A DNA stretch of 64,000 bases from Aurantiacibacter arachoides (lineage in GTDB: Bacteria > Pseudomonadota > Alphaproteobacteria > Sphingomonadales > Sphingomonadaceae), in the NCBI RefSeq assembly GCF_009827335.1, contig NZ_WTYH01000001.1, positions 2,579,501 to 2,643,500 on the forward strand, given 5' to 3'. The position numbers and the translations under genes were made by a program. Shown one piece after another: positions 45,519 to 54,194 of the stretch (within the stretch, counting starts at the first letter, position 1; each line of letters begins with the position of its first letter). Under the pieces are notes generated by a model. That model made no database searches, was not told the origin of the DNA, and worked only from the letters and a program-made list of their open reading frames with translations.

Positions 45519-45908
45519 TCAGAACAGCTTTGCCACACCCTGGAATGCAAAGGTCAGCACCACCGGCAGACCGATTGCGGCCGTCCACAGCAGGGCCATG
45601 TCGCGCGTGTAGGCGCGCCGCAGTGCCGGATCGGCCGCCTCGGCATCGGACAGCGTGCTCCACCTGTCTTCCATCCACCGGCAGCCCGGAATGATCGCGG
45701 CCACCAGCACGATCAATGCGAAGTAGGGCAGGATCGAGCCACCGTGGCCGTTGAGCTGCGTCATCGTCCAGAAGATGTGCATCCCGGTATAGACCAGCAG
45801 GCCGAAGGCGACGTGGTCGCTGACCTTCCGGCGCCAGTCCAGCCGGCCCTTTGCGTCGATCCCGCTGCGCGATTGCGCCTGGCGGGCATGTGAAAGCGCC
45901 TTGGTCAT
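45519..45908 (-). CDS. hypothetical three-helix membrane protein
   Basis: The 129-residue protein has a basic N-terminus (MTKALSHARQAQSRSG) and three hydrophobic segments (about 35-50, 58-76 and 105-125). The motif DHVAFGLLVYTGMHIFW lies in the first helix. No family is evident to me. GAGGAG precedes the ATG at 45908. Its TGA abuts or overlaps the most likely start region of the BON-MscS gene, so the two are probably one unit. Confidence 0.7.
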   Translation of the reverse strand: MTKALSHARQAQSRSGIDAKGRLDWRRKVSDHVAFGLLVYTGMHIFWTMTQLNGHGGSILPYFALIVLVAAIIPGCRWMEDRWSTLSDAEAADPALRRAYTRDMALLWTAAIGLPVVLTFAFQGVAKLF

Positions 45909-46029
45909 GCGCGGCTCCTCTTCCAATCCCTGTGCGCAGCCAAGCACAAAGCCCCCCACCTTGGCAAGCGCGGCAACCATGCGTTCATGATCGTCGTGCA
46001 GCAATCGGACGGGCCATGCCGGTAACGTG

Positions 46030-46067
46030 CCAAACACCCTTCAAAGCCCCAAACACCCTTCAAAGCC
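46030..46067 (+). repeat. perfect tandem 19-bp repeat
   Basis: CCAAACACCCTTCAAAGCC occurs twice in direct succession (46030-46048 and 46049-46067), 27 bases before the lptB start codon. It may be a recent slippage product or a regulatory element. Confidence 0.9.
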
Positions 46068-46093
46068 GTGGCAGCCGTGCTAGAGGGCGCAGG

Positions 46094-46921
46094 ATGACTG
46101 CCGAGGACGACATGCTGGACAATGGGTTCCTTGACGAGGAGGCGCTGGCCGAAACGATGGCCGAGGCGCCGTCCAACGCCTCGCCCGCGCTGCCGCCCAC
46201 TGGTGGCCTGGAAGTCATCTCCATCGCCAAGAGCTACGACAAGCGCAGCGTGCTGTCGGATATCTCGCTGACCGTGGCCAAGGGCGAGGTGCTGGGCCTG
46301 CTGGGCCCCAACGGCGCGGGCAAGACGACCTGCTTCTATTCCATCATGGGCCTGGTGCGCCCCGATTCGGGCCGCATCCTGATGGACGGCGTCGATGTGA
46401 CCCGCCTGCCGATGTACCGCCGGGCGATCCTGGGGCTCGGCTACCTGCCGCAGGAAACCAGCATCTTTCGCGGCATGACGGTGGAACAGAACATCGCCTG
46501 CGTGCTGCAGATGGTGGAACCGGACAAGACCACCCGCGCCGCCGAACTGGAACGCCTGCTCGACGAATTCGGCCTCACCCGCCTGCGCACCAGCCCGGCG
46601 ATGGCCCTGTCCGGGGGTGAGCGGCGACGGTGCGAGATCGCCCGCGCGCTGGCGGCCAAGCCCAGCATCATGCTGCTGGACGAACCCTTTGCCGGCATCG
46701 ATCCGCTCTCCATCAGCGACATCCGCGACCTGGTGAAAGACCTGAAACAGCGCGGCATCGGCGTGCTGATCACCGATCACAACGTGCGCGAGACACTCGA
46801 CATCGTCGATCGCGCCTGCATCATCTACGGCGGCCAGGTGCTGTTCGCCGGGTCTCCCCAGGAACTGGTCGCGGACGAGAACGTGCGCCGTCTCTATCTG
46901 GGCGAATCCTTTACCCTCTGA
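46094..46921 (+). CDS. lptB: LPS export ABC transporter ATPase LptB
   Basis: This 275-residue ATPase powers lipopolysaccharide extraction by LptB2FG. An extra acidic N-terminus of about 38 residues precedes the ATPase. Walker A is GPNGAGKTTC, the Q-loop lies in GYLPQETSIFRGMTVEQNI and the signature is LSGGERRRCEIARAL. Walker B is IMLLDEPFAGIDP and the switch His is in ITDHNVRETL. Synteny with rpoN, two bases downstream, is the classical lptB-rpoN arrangement. lptA and lptC are not beside it here. Confidence 0.95.
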   Translation: MTAEDDMLDNGFLDEEALAETMAEAPSNASPALPPTGGLEVISIAKSYDKRSVLSDISLTVAKGEVLGLLGPNGAGKTTCFYSIMGLVRPDSGRILMDGVDVTRLPMYRRAILGLGYLPQETSIFRGMTVEQNIACVLQMVEPDKTTRAAELERLLDEFGLTRLRTSPAMALSGGERRRCEIARALAAKPSIMLLDEPFAGIDPLSISDIRDLVKDLKQRGIGVLITDHNVRETLDIVDRACIIYGGQVLFAGSPQELVADENVRRLYLGESFTL

Positions 46922-46923
46922 TC

Positions 46924-48378
46924 ATGGCGCTCGGCCCGCGCCTCGACCTGCGGCAATCGCAATCGCTGGTGATGACGCCGCAGTTACAGCAGGCGATCCG
47001 GCTGCTGGCGGCGTCCAACCTGGAAATAGAGACCTTCATCGGCGAGGCGCTGGAGGCGAACCCGCTGCTGGAGGCTGGCGAGATGCGGGTGGAGGACCGG
47101 GAGGCCCCAGCGGACAGCGAACCGCATGACGCCACCCCCGATGCGGCCACGGGCGAGGCGGCGCTCGATATCGATACCGGCGCGCTCGACCGCGATCGCG
47201 ACACCGGGGACTGGTCGGCGCAGATGGGCAGCGGCGGCGACGGCGCCAGCGGCGAGGCTGGGTTCGACTTCGAGAACCGCTCTGGCGAGGAGCCAACGCT
47301 TGCCGAACATCTGGAAGCGCAGATCGGCGCCTGCGCCCCCAACGAACACCTGTGCCTCATCGCCCGCCACCTCATCAACCTGCTCGACGAGGCGGGCTAC
47401 CTCGCCACGCCGCTGCGGGAAGTCGCCGCCGCGCTCGGGGTGACGCTGGCCGATGTGGAGGACGCGTTGAGCGTGGTCCAGTCGCTCGATCCCACGGGCG
47501 TGGGTGCGCGGTCGCTCTCCGAATGCCTGACGCTGCAGGCGATAGAGGCCGATCGCTACGATCCGTGCATGCGGGTGATGCTGGACAACCTGGAACTGGT
47601 CGCCGCTGGCAGCTTTGCGCACATCCGCCGCATCTGCCGGGTGGACGAGGAAGACCTGGCCGAGATGCTGGCCGAACTGCGCAGCTACGATCCGAAGCCG
47701 GGCCTGCGGTTCGGCGGCGGCGGCAGTGCGGCCGTGGTGCCCGATATCCTGCTGACCGCCGGCGCGGACGAGGGGTGGGACATCCGCCTGAACGAGGACA
47801 CCCTGCCGCGCCTGGTCGTCAATCGCAGCTATTACCTCACCCTGCGGGAGGGCAGCTCATCGAAGGCCGCCAGGGGCTGGCTGAGCGAGAAGCTGGCCGA
47901 TGCCAACTGGCTGATCAAGGCACTGGACCAGCGGCAGAAGACCATCCTCAAGGTGGCCGCCGAAATCGTGAAGCAGCAGGCGGGGTTCTTCCGCAAGGGC
48001 GTGTCGGAACTGAAACCGCTGACGCTGGCCCGGGTGGCCGAGGCGATCGAGATGCACGAATCGACCGTCAGCCGCGTCACTTCCAACAAGTACCTGCACT
48101 GCGAACGCGGCACGTTCGAGCTCAAGTATTTCTTCTCCAGCGGCGTGGGCGGCGGCAGCGATGGCGAAGGCGCCAGCGCCGCCACCGTCAAGGCCCGCAT
48201 CCGCGCCCTGTGCGATGCCGAGGACGCGACGAAGGTGCTGTCCGACGATGCGCTGGTCGACCTGCTGAAGGCCGAGGGCTTCGACCTCGCCCGGCGGACG
48301 GTAGCGAAATACCGCGAGGCCATCGGGATCGGCTCCAGCGTGCAGCGCCGGCGGGCAAAGAAGCTGGCGCGGATGTAG
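46924..48378 (+). CDS. rpoN: RNA polymerase sigma-54 factor
   Basis: The 484-residue alternative sigma factor has region I at the N-terminus (GPRLDLRQSQSLVMTPQLQQAIRLL). An acidic linker runs from about 50 to 120, followed by the core-binding region. The DNA-binding domain contains the helix-turn-helix LTLARVAEAIEMHESTVSRVTSNKY, and the RpoN box ARRTVAKYRE lies near 458. It needs enhancer-binding ATPases, none of which is in the window. The ATG follows lptB by two bases. Confidence 0.97.
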   Translation: MALGPRLDLRQSQSLVMTPQLQQAIRLLAASNLEIETFIGEALEANPLLEAGEMRVEDREAPADSEPHDATPDAATGEAALDIDTGALDRDRDTGDWSAQMGSGGDGASGEAGFDFENRSGEEPTLAEHLEAQIGACAPNEHLCLIARHLINLLDEAGYLATPLREVAAALGVTLADVEDALSVVQSLDPTGVGARSLSECLTLQAIEADRYDPCMRVMLDNLELVAAGSFAHIRRICRVDEEDLAEMLAELRSYDPKPGLRFGGGGSAAVVPDILLTAGADEGWDIRLNEDTLPRLVVNRSYYLTLREGSSSKAARGWLSEKLADANWLIKALDQRQKTILKVAAEIVKQQAGFFRKGVSELKPLTLARVAEAIEMHESTVSRVTSNKYLHCERGTFELKYFFSSGVGGGSDGEGASAATVKARIRALCDAEDATKVLSDDALVDLLKAEGFDLARRTVAKYREAIGIGSSVQRRRAKKLARM

Positions 48379-48416
48379 CGATCGGCTTTACGCCGACCGA
48401 ATATGCACCGACCCGC

Positions 48417-50246
48417 CTATGGCTTGGGCGGCCGCGCGGGCTTGCCCTTGTTCTGCCACGGCCTGCCGGCCCCGCCGCCCGGACCCTTGCGATCGCCCGG
48501 CCCTTTGCGATCATTGGGTCCCTTGCGTTCGTTGGGTCCGCGATCGTTGGGCCCGCGATCGTTGGGTCCCTTGCGGTGCGGTTTGCCCGGTCCCCGCGCA
48601 TTGTTCGGCTTGCGGTTCTCGCGGGCCTGCATGCGTGGCGGTTCGGCTGACAGCTCGATCGGGATCGCATCCTGATCGTCGTCGCTGGACGCCGTGCGCG
48701 CGATGGCATCGGAAACCTTGGCGGCGATGGGGCGTGGCACCTGGAACCAGCTTTCCTGCTGGCCGATGCGGATTGCGCCGATCTCGTTGCGGGTGATGTG
48801 GCCGCGGCGGCAGATCAGCGGCAACAGCCAGCGCGGCTCGGCATTCTGCTGGCGACCGATGCCCATGCGGAACCACACCACGTCATCGAACCCGGGACGG
48901 TGACGGTCGGCCTTGGCGCTCTCGCGCGCTTCGGGCGTGTTGGCGAGCAGTTCCTCGGGCTGCGGCATCCGCGCCCGGTGCGCCTGCACCAGCGCCGCGG
49001 CGATAGCCTCGGGCGCCATGCGCTCCATCAGTTCGCGCGCCACCAGCAGGTCTGCCTCGTCATGCTCGGTCGGCTCGGTCAGCTTTTCCATCAGGCGCGC
49101 ATGATCGCGCTCGCGGATCGCTTCGAACGATGGCGCATCCATCCATTCCGCCGCGATCTTCGCGCCGCGCAGCATGCTCTCCACCCGCTTGCGCCGATTG
49201 TAAGGGACCACGATCGCGGCCGTGCCCTTCTTGCCGGCGCGCCCCGTGCGGCCGGAACGGTGTTGCAGCGATTCGGCATCGCGCGGGATCTCGACATGGA
49301 TCACCAGGCTGAGCGTGGGCAGATCGATCCCGCGCGCGGCAACGTCGGTGGCGACGCACACGCGCGCGCGCCGATCGCGCAGCGCCTGCAGCGCCTGGTT
49401 GCGTTCCGACTGGGAATGTTCGCCCGACAGTGCGACGACGCCGAACCCGCGGTTCTGCAGCGTGGCGTGCAGCCGCCTGACGCTGTCACGCGTGGCGCAG
49501 AAACAGATCGCGGTCTCTGCCTCGTGGAACCGCAGCAGGTTGACCACCGCGTTCTCGATCTCGGACGGGGCGACGGTGATCGCCTGATAGGTGATGTCGC
49601 CGTGGCCGCGGTTCTCGCCCGCCAGCGACAGGCGCAGTGCATCCTTCTGATAGCGCTCGGCCAGCCGCACGATGGGCTGCGGCAAGGTGGCGGAGAACAG
49701 CAGGGTGCGCCGCTGTTCGGGCGCGGCGTCGAGAATTTCCTCAAGATCGTCGCGAAAGCCCATGTCGAGCATCTCGTCCGCTTCGTCGAGCACGACGCCG
49801 GCCAGGCCCGACAGGTCGAGCGCGCCGCGTTCCAGGTGGTCGCGCAGGCGGCCGGGCGTGCCCACGACGATGGCCGGGCCGGACTTCAGCGCGCGCCGTT
49901 CCTTGCTGGCGTCCATACCGCCGACGCAGGTAGCCATGCGCAGGCCGGCCTTGGCATAGAGCCATCCCAGTTCGCGACTGACCTGCAAGGCCAGTTCGCG
50001 CGTGGGCGCCACGACCAGCGCCAGCGGCCGGTCGACCAGCGGCGCGCCATCGGTGGTGCCAAGCAGCTCTGCGGCCAGCGCCAGGCCGAACGCCACGGTC
50101 TTGCCCGAACCGGTCTGCGCCGAAACGATAAGGTCACGCCCGGCGGCCTCGGGGCCGCTGACGGCGGCCTGCACGGGGGTCAGGGCGGTATAGCCGCGTT
50201 CGGCCATGGCCTGGCCCAGGATCGGCGGAAGATTTTCGAAAGGCAT
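48417..50246 (-). CDS. DEAD-box RNA helicase
   Basis: The 609-residue protein has motif Q near GYTALTPVQ, motif I AQTGSGKT, motif Ia PTRELALQ and motif II LDEADEMLDMGF. Motif III is FSATLP and motif VI HRSGRTGRAGK. After the RecA cores it has a DbpA/CsdA-type RNA-binding region (about 475-550). A basic tail carries repeated R-K-G-P-N-D-R units (about 560-595). It probably remodels ribosomal or structured RNA. It diverges from ctrA across a 499-base region. Confidence 0.93.
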   Translation of the reverse strand: MPFENLPPILGQAMAERGYTALTPVQAAVSGPEAAGRDLIVSAQTGSGKTVAFGLALAAELLGTTDGAPLVDRPLALVVAPTRELALQVSRELGWLYAKAGLRMATCVGGMDASKERRALKSGPAIVVGTPGRLRDHLERGALDLSGLAGVVLDEADEMLDMGFRDDLEEILDAAPEQRRTLLFSATLPQPIVRLAERYQKDALRLSLAGENRGHGDITYQAITVAPSEIENAVVNLLRFHEAETAICFCATRDSVRRLHATLQNRGFGVVALSGEHSQSERNQALQALRDRRARVCVATDVAARGIDLPTLSLVIHVEIPRDAESLQHRSGRTGRAGKKGTAAIVVPYNRRKRVESMLRGAKIAAEWMDAPSFEAIRERDHARLMEKLTEPTEHDEADLLVARELMERMAPEAIAAALVQAHRARMPQPEELLANTPEARESAKADRHRPGFDDVVWFRMGIGRQQNAEPRWLLPLICRRGHITRNEIGAIRIGQQESWFQVPRPIAAKVSDAIARTASSDDDQDAIPIELSAEPPRMQARENRKPNNARGPGKPHRKGPNDRGPNDRGPNERKGPNDRKGPGDRKGPGGGAGRPWQNKGKPARPPKP

Positions 50247-50745
50247 GCAAACTCACAAGGATACGCCATCACGCCAGGCTGCGGCCAGGGGAAGGTCGGG
50301 GAAGGAAACGCACGAAAGCGGCGCGCGGGGCAAGGCAGGCGGAACGGGTTCCGGCAACGCCGACGCGTTTCGCCATAGCGAAAAACGCCGGCAAATGCTC
50401 GCGATATTTGTCGCCGCGCGAATCCGAGCGGTCGGACACGTTCGGACGAAGGACGACAAAGCCCCGATCTTAACGATTCGCGGCGCGAACCTTAACCGGA
50501 AAGACGGCTGCTGCCGGAGGCGACGTCCCCGTGCCGCAATGCCGCCCTTCCCTGCGCCGCCCCTGCAAGAACCGGCGCGGGGGCCCTGTTTCGCCCCGGA
50601 AATCCACCTGTCACCCAAAAGACTCACCAGAAAGTCTTAACGCGTGAAACCCATTGTTAACCTTTTTCGGTGAGAAGCGTCGTGGTTAATTCACGGCAAC
50701 ACCTCTTGTCAGAGGGTTACCGCGGGACTTTCAGGGGAGACCCCA
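50247..50745. promoter_or_regulatory. ctrA upstream regulatory region
   Basis: The 499-base gap before ctrA has no convincing gene. It contains three GANTC methylation sites (50420-50424, 50475-50479, 50621-50625) and TTAACC-type CtrA half-sites. The latter lie at 50492-50497 and 50657-50662 on the plus strand and 50684-50689 on the minus strand. Caulobacter ctrA is controlled by the same two kinds of element (CcrM methylation and CtrA itself); the same use here is inference. Confidence 0.65.
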
Positions 50746-51441
50746 ATGCGCGTGCTGCTGATTGAAGACGAGCCGACCACCGCCAAGGCGATCGAGCTCA
50801 TGCTGACGACCGAAGGCTTCAACGTCTACCAGACCGATCTGGGCGAGGAAGGCCTCGATCTGGGCAAGCTGTATGATTACGACATCATCCTGCTAGACCT
50901 CAACCTGCCGGACATGCACGGCTACGACGTGCTCAAGAAGCTGCGCGTGGCCAAGGTGCAGACGCCGGTCCTGATCCTGTCCGGCATTGCCGAGATGGAC
51001 AGCAAGATCCGCAGCTTCGGTTTCGGGGCGGACGACTATGTCACCAAGCCGTTCCACCGGGACGAGCTGGTCGCCCGCATCTATGCCGTGGTGCGCCGCT
51101 CGAAGGGCCACAGCCAGTCGATCATCCGCACCGGCAAGCTGGCCGTGAACCTGGATGCCAAGACGGTGGAAGTCGACGGCGCGCGGGTCCACCTGACCGG
51201 CAAGGAATATGCCATGCTGGAGCTGCTTTCGCTTCGCAAGGGCACCACGCTGACCAAGGAAATGTTCCTCAACCACCTCTATGGCGGCATGGACGAACCC
51301 GAACTCAAGATCATCGACGTGTTCATCTGCAAGCTGCGCAAGAAGCTTTCGAGCGCGTGCGGCGGCGACAACTACATCGAGACCGTTTGGGGCCGCGGCT
51401 ATGTGCTGCGCGATCCCGAGGCGGAGGCCGTAGCCGCCTGA
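50746..51441 (+). CDS. ctrA: cell-cycle response regulator CtrA
   Basis: The 231-residue regulator has a receiver domain with phosphoacceptor Asp51 in [14 protein letters not shown] and the conserved [12 protein letters not shown]. The winged-helix DNA-binding domain contains [17 protein letters not shown] and [30 protein letters not shown]. CtrA controls division, motility and DNA replication genes in alphaproteobacteria and binds TTAACC-type sites. GGGGAGACC precedes the ATG. Confidence 0.97.
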   Translation: MRVLLIEDEPTTAKAIELMLTTEGFNVYQTDLGEEGLDLGKLYDYDIILLDLNLPDMHGYDVLKKLRVAKVQTPVLILSGIAEMDSKIRSFGFGADDYVTKPFHRDELVARIYAVVRRSKGHSQSIIRTGKLAVNLDAKTVEVDGARVHLTGKEYAMLELLSLRKGTTLTKEMFLNHLYGGMDEPELKIIDVFICKLRKKLSSACGGDNYIETVWGRGYVLRDPEAEAVAA

Positions 51442-51470
51442 TCCACGCTTGCCCCCGGACGGGAGCCTGA

Positions 51471-51503
51471 GACGCCCCGGAAGCCGCCCGCTTCCGGGGC
51501 GTC
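51471..51503 (+). terminator. hairpin terminator after ctrA
   Basis: A perfect 13-bp stem (51471-51483 with 51491-51503) has a seven-base loop and is followed by TTGCG. The short T-tract lowers confidence, but the stem is strong. Confidence 0.7.
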
Positions 51504-51549
51504 TTGCGATGGCTGGTCAAGCCCCCGGCCTGGCGGTAGGGCGCGCTGC

Positions 51550-52278
51550 ATGAGCGCAAACAAGCAAGGCGATCCCACCACGCTGGGGCGGCTCTATGGC
51601 CGCAGCCACGGCAAGCCGCTGCGGGCATCGCAGGCGGCACTGGTCGATACCCTGCTGCCGCAGATCGCGGTGCCGCAGGAAGGGCCCGTCACCGCCGGCC
51701 GGTTGTTCGGAGACGAGCGCCCGCTGCATTTCGAGATCGGTTTCGGCGGCGGCGAGCACCTCGCCTACCGCGCCGATCTCTTGCCCGATCACGGCTTCAT
51801 CGGCGCAGAGCCCTTCCTCAACGGCGTGGCGCAGGCGCTGGTCCACGTCCGCGACGGACACGAAGGCGGCGGCCGCCTTCCCAACGTGCGCATCCATCAC
51901 GGCGACGCGCTGGAGGTGCTGGCCCGCGTGCCCGACGGCGCGCTGACCATGCTCTACCTGCTCCACCCCGACCCCTGGCCCAAGGCCAAGCACGCCAAGC
52001 GACGGATGATGAACGATGGGCCAGTGCGCCTGTTCGCCGACAAGCTGAAGCCGGGCGGGGAATTTCGCTTCGGCACCGACCACCCGGTCTATCTGCGCCA
52101 TGCCCTGATGGTGATGCGGCGCTTCACCACCGGTCCGGCGGCACCGTTCGAATGGGTGATCGACAAGCCCGATGGCTTCCGCAAGCGCCCCTCCGGCTGG
52201 TTGCAGACACGCTATGAGACCAAGGCGCGCGAGGTCTACGGCCACGAGGTCTGGTATTTCCGCTTCCGCCGCCGCTGA
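51550..52278 (+). CDS. trmB: tRNA (guanine-N7-)-methyltransferase
   Basis: The 242-residue SAM-dependent enzyme methylates G46 of tRNA. Motif I is FEIGFGGGEHLA, the acidic post-I residue is in GFIGAEPFLNG and the catalytic region is LHPDPWPKAKHAKRRMM. The C-terminal RRFTTGP and SGWLQTRYETKAREVYGHEV are typical. The N-terminal RLYGRSHGKPLR is the TrmB lead. Length is normal. Confidence 0.96.
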   Translation: MSANKQGDPTTLGRLYGRSHGKPLRASQAALVDTLLPQIAVPQEGPVTAGRLFGDERPLHFEIGFGGGEHLAYRADLLPDHGFIGAEPFLNGVAQALVHVRDGHEGGGRLPNVRIHHGDALEVLARVPDGALTMLYLLHPDPWPKAKHAKRRMMNDGPVRLFADKLKPGGEFRFGTDHPVYLRHALMVMRRFTTGPAAPFEWVIDKPDGFRKRPSGWLQTRYETKAREVYGHEVWYFRFRRR

Positions 52279-52350
52279 AGAAAAACTTCGTCGACAAGCC
52301 AGCATGACTGGGCGACCCACGCGCCACGGCTCCCTGTCGAGGCAAACCGC

Positions 52351-54162
52351 ATGACCCTGGACGCAGTTTCCGCATACCTGCAGGGCCATTCGGCCGCGAT
52401 CGGCCTTGTCATGCTGCTGGCATTGCTCGCCGCCTTCATGCTCGAACGCCGGCCGCCGGTGGTGGTGGCGGTGCTGGGTGCGGCGGCGATGATGCTGCTG
52501 GGCTATCTGCCGAGCGACGATGCCCTGGCGGTGTTCGGCAATTCGGCCCCCATTACCATCGCTGCCATGTTCATCCTGTCGGGCGCGCTGCTGCGCACCG
52601 GCGCGCTGGAAGCGATGTCGGGCTGGGTCATCCGCCGCACGCTGCGCAAGCCGCGCCTTGCCCTGATGGAGGTCGCCGGCGGCACGGTGTTCGCCTCGGC
52701 CTTCATGAACAACACGCCCGTGATGATCGTGATGACCCCGATCGCCCGCCGGCTGGCGCGGGTGACGCGCATGGCGGCGACGCAGCTGATGATCCCGCTG
52801 AGCTACCTCACCATCCTGGGCGGCACGCTGACGCTGATCGGCACCTCCACCAACCTGCTGGTGAACGGCGTGGCGCAGGACGAGGGGTTGGCGGCCTTCG
52901 GCGTGTTCGAGATCACCGGCGTTGGCCTGGTCGCGATGACGGCGGGGCTGGCGCTGCTGGTCGTGCTGGGGCCGGTGCTGCTGCCCAAACGCGGCCCGCG
53001 CACGATGGATGAGGACCGCGAGAGCGACGTCTACCTCTCGCACCTGACGCTGGCGCCGGACAGCCCGCTGATCGGTCGCAGGCTGGCCGATACCGGCTTC
53101 GCGCGCCGCCCCGGCCTGACGCTGGTCGCACGCAGGCGCGCCGACCGGCTGGAGCGCACCGGGTTCGAGAACGAGATCCTGAGCGCGGGCGACCAGTTCG
53201 TCGTCGCCGCAACGCCCGAGGAACTGGCGTCGCTGGCCGAGGCGGTGGATTTTCGCACCGGACTGACCGGCGTTGGCGGCGGTGTTGCCACGCGGCGCGA
53301 CTGGCGGGCAAAGGACCTGCGCATCGTCGAGGCGGTGGTGTCCAGCACGCATCCCATCGTCGGGCGCAGGCTGGCGGAAATCCCGCTGCTGTCCCGCTTG
53401 CAGGTGCGCGTCCTAGGCCTGTCGCGTCCGCGCCACCGCGCCGGGCCGACGCTGGCCGACGTGCGCGTGCGGGCTGGCGACCGGCTGCTGATCGCCGCGG
53501 CGAGTGACGCTGCCCAGGCGTTGCAGGCCAATGTCCAGCTGACCCACGTCACCGAAAGCTCCATCCGCGCGTTCCGCCGCGAAAAGGCGCCGCTGGCGCT
53601 GGCGACGCTGGCGGCGGTGGTGCTGGGCGCGGCGGTGTTCGGCCTGCCGATCGAGGCCATGGCGATCTTTGGCGTGGCGGTGGTGCTGGCGACCCGCTGC
53701 CTCGAGCCGGACGAGGCCTGGGCCAGCCTCGATGGCAGCACGCTTGTGCTGATCTTCGCCATGCTCGCCTTTGGCAAGGGGCTGGACAACGCGGGCAGCA
53801 TCGATCTTGCCGTGGCCGCCCTGCAACCATTGATGGCCCAGGGCTCGCCGCTGCTGCTGCTGGTGATCGTCTACGCCGCCACCAGCGTGCTGACCGAGGT
53901 CGTGACCAACAACGCCGTCGCCGTCATCATGACGCCCATCGCGATTGGCCTCGCCACATCGGCAGGGGTCGACCCGCGCGGCATGGTGGTGGCAGTCATG
54001 TTCGGCGCCAGCGCCAGTTTCGCCACCCCCATCGGCTATCAGACGAACACCCTGGCCTATGGCGCGGCGAACTATCGCTTCACCGACTTCCTGAAGATCG
54101 GCATCCCGATGAACCTGGTGGTCGGCGCGGCCACCTGCCTGGCCATCACCGCGTTCTACTGA
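52351..54162 (+). CDS. SLC13/DASS-type transporter with two TrkA-C domains
   Basis: The 603-residue membrane protein has two clusters of hydrophobic segments (about 1-210 and 400-603), as in the divalent anion/sodium symporter and ArsB superfamily. The conserved blocks are MNNTPVMIVMTPI and the TEVVTNNAVAVIM repeat. Between the clusters lie two TrkA-C ligand-binding domains (about 230-395), each with SPLIGRRLA or HPIVGRRLA. It probably moves sulfate, dicarboxylate or a related anion; the substrate is not visible. Confidence 0.88.
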   Translation: MTLDAVSAYLQGHSAAIGLVMLLALLAAFMLERRPPVVVAVLGAAAMMLLGYLPSDDALAVFGNSAPITIAAMFILSGALLRTGALEAMSGWVIRRTLRKPRLALMEVAGGTVFASAFMNNTPVMIVMTPIARRLARVTRMAATQLMIPLSYLTILGGTLTLIGTSTNLLVNGVAQDEGLAAFGVFEITGVGLVAMTAGLALLVVLGPVLLPKRGPRTMDEDRESDVYLSHLTLAPDSPLIGRRLADTGFARRPGLTLVARRRADRLERTGFENEILSAGDQFVVAATPEELASLAEAVDFRTGLTGVGGGVATRRDWRAKDLRIVEAVVSSTHPIVGRRLAEIPLLSRLQVRVLGLSRPRHRAGPTLADVRVRAGDRLLIAAASDAAQALQANVQLTHVTESSIRAFRREKAPLALATLAAVVLGAAVFGLPIEAMAIFGVAVVLATRCLEPDEAWASLDGSTLVLIFAMLAFGKGLDNAGSIDLAVAALQPLMAQGSPLLLLVIVYAATSVLTEVVTNNAVAVIMTPIAIGLATSAGVDPRGMVVAVMFGASASFATPIGYQTNTLAYGAANYRFTDFLKIGIPMNLVVGAATCLAITAFY

Positions 54163-54194
54163 CCGGACTGGCGAGGAGCCGGCCGATCACACCA

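Noticed and set aside
48379-48410. A hairpin after rpoN
   Set aside because: Arms around TTTAC contain a mismatch and there is no T-tract, so it does not support a terminator.
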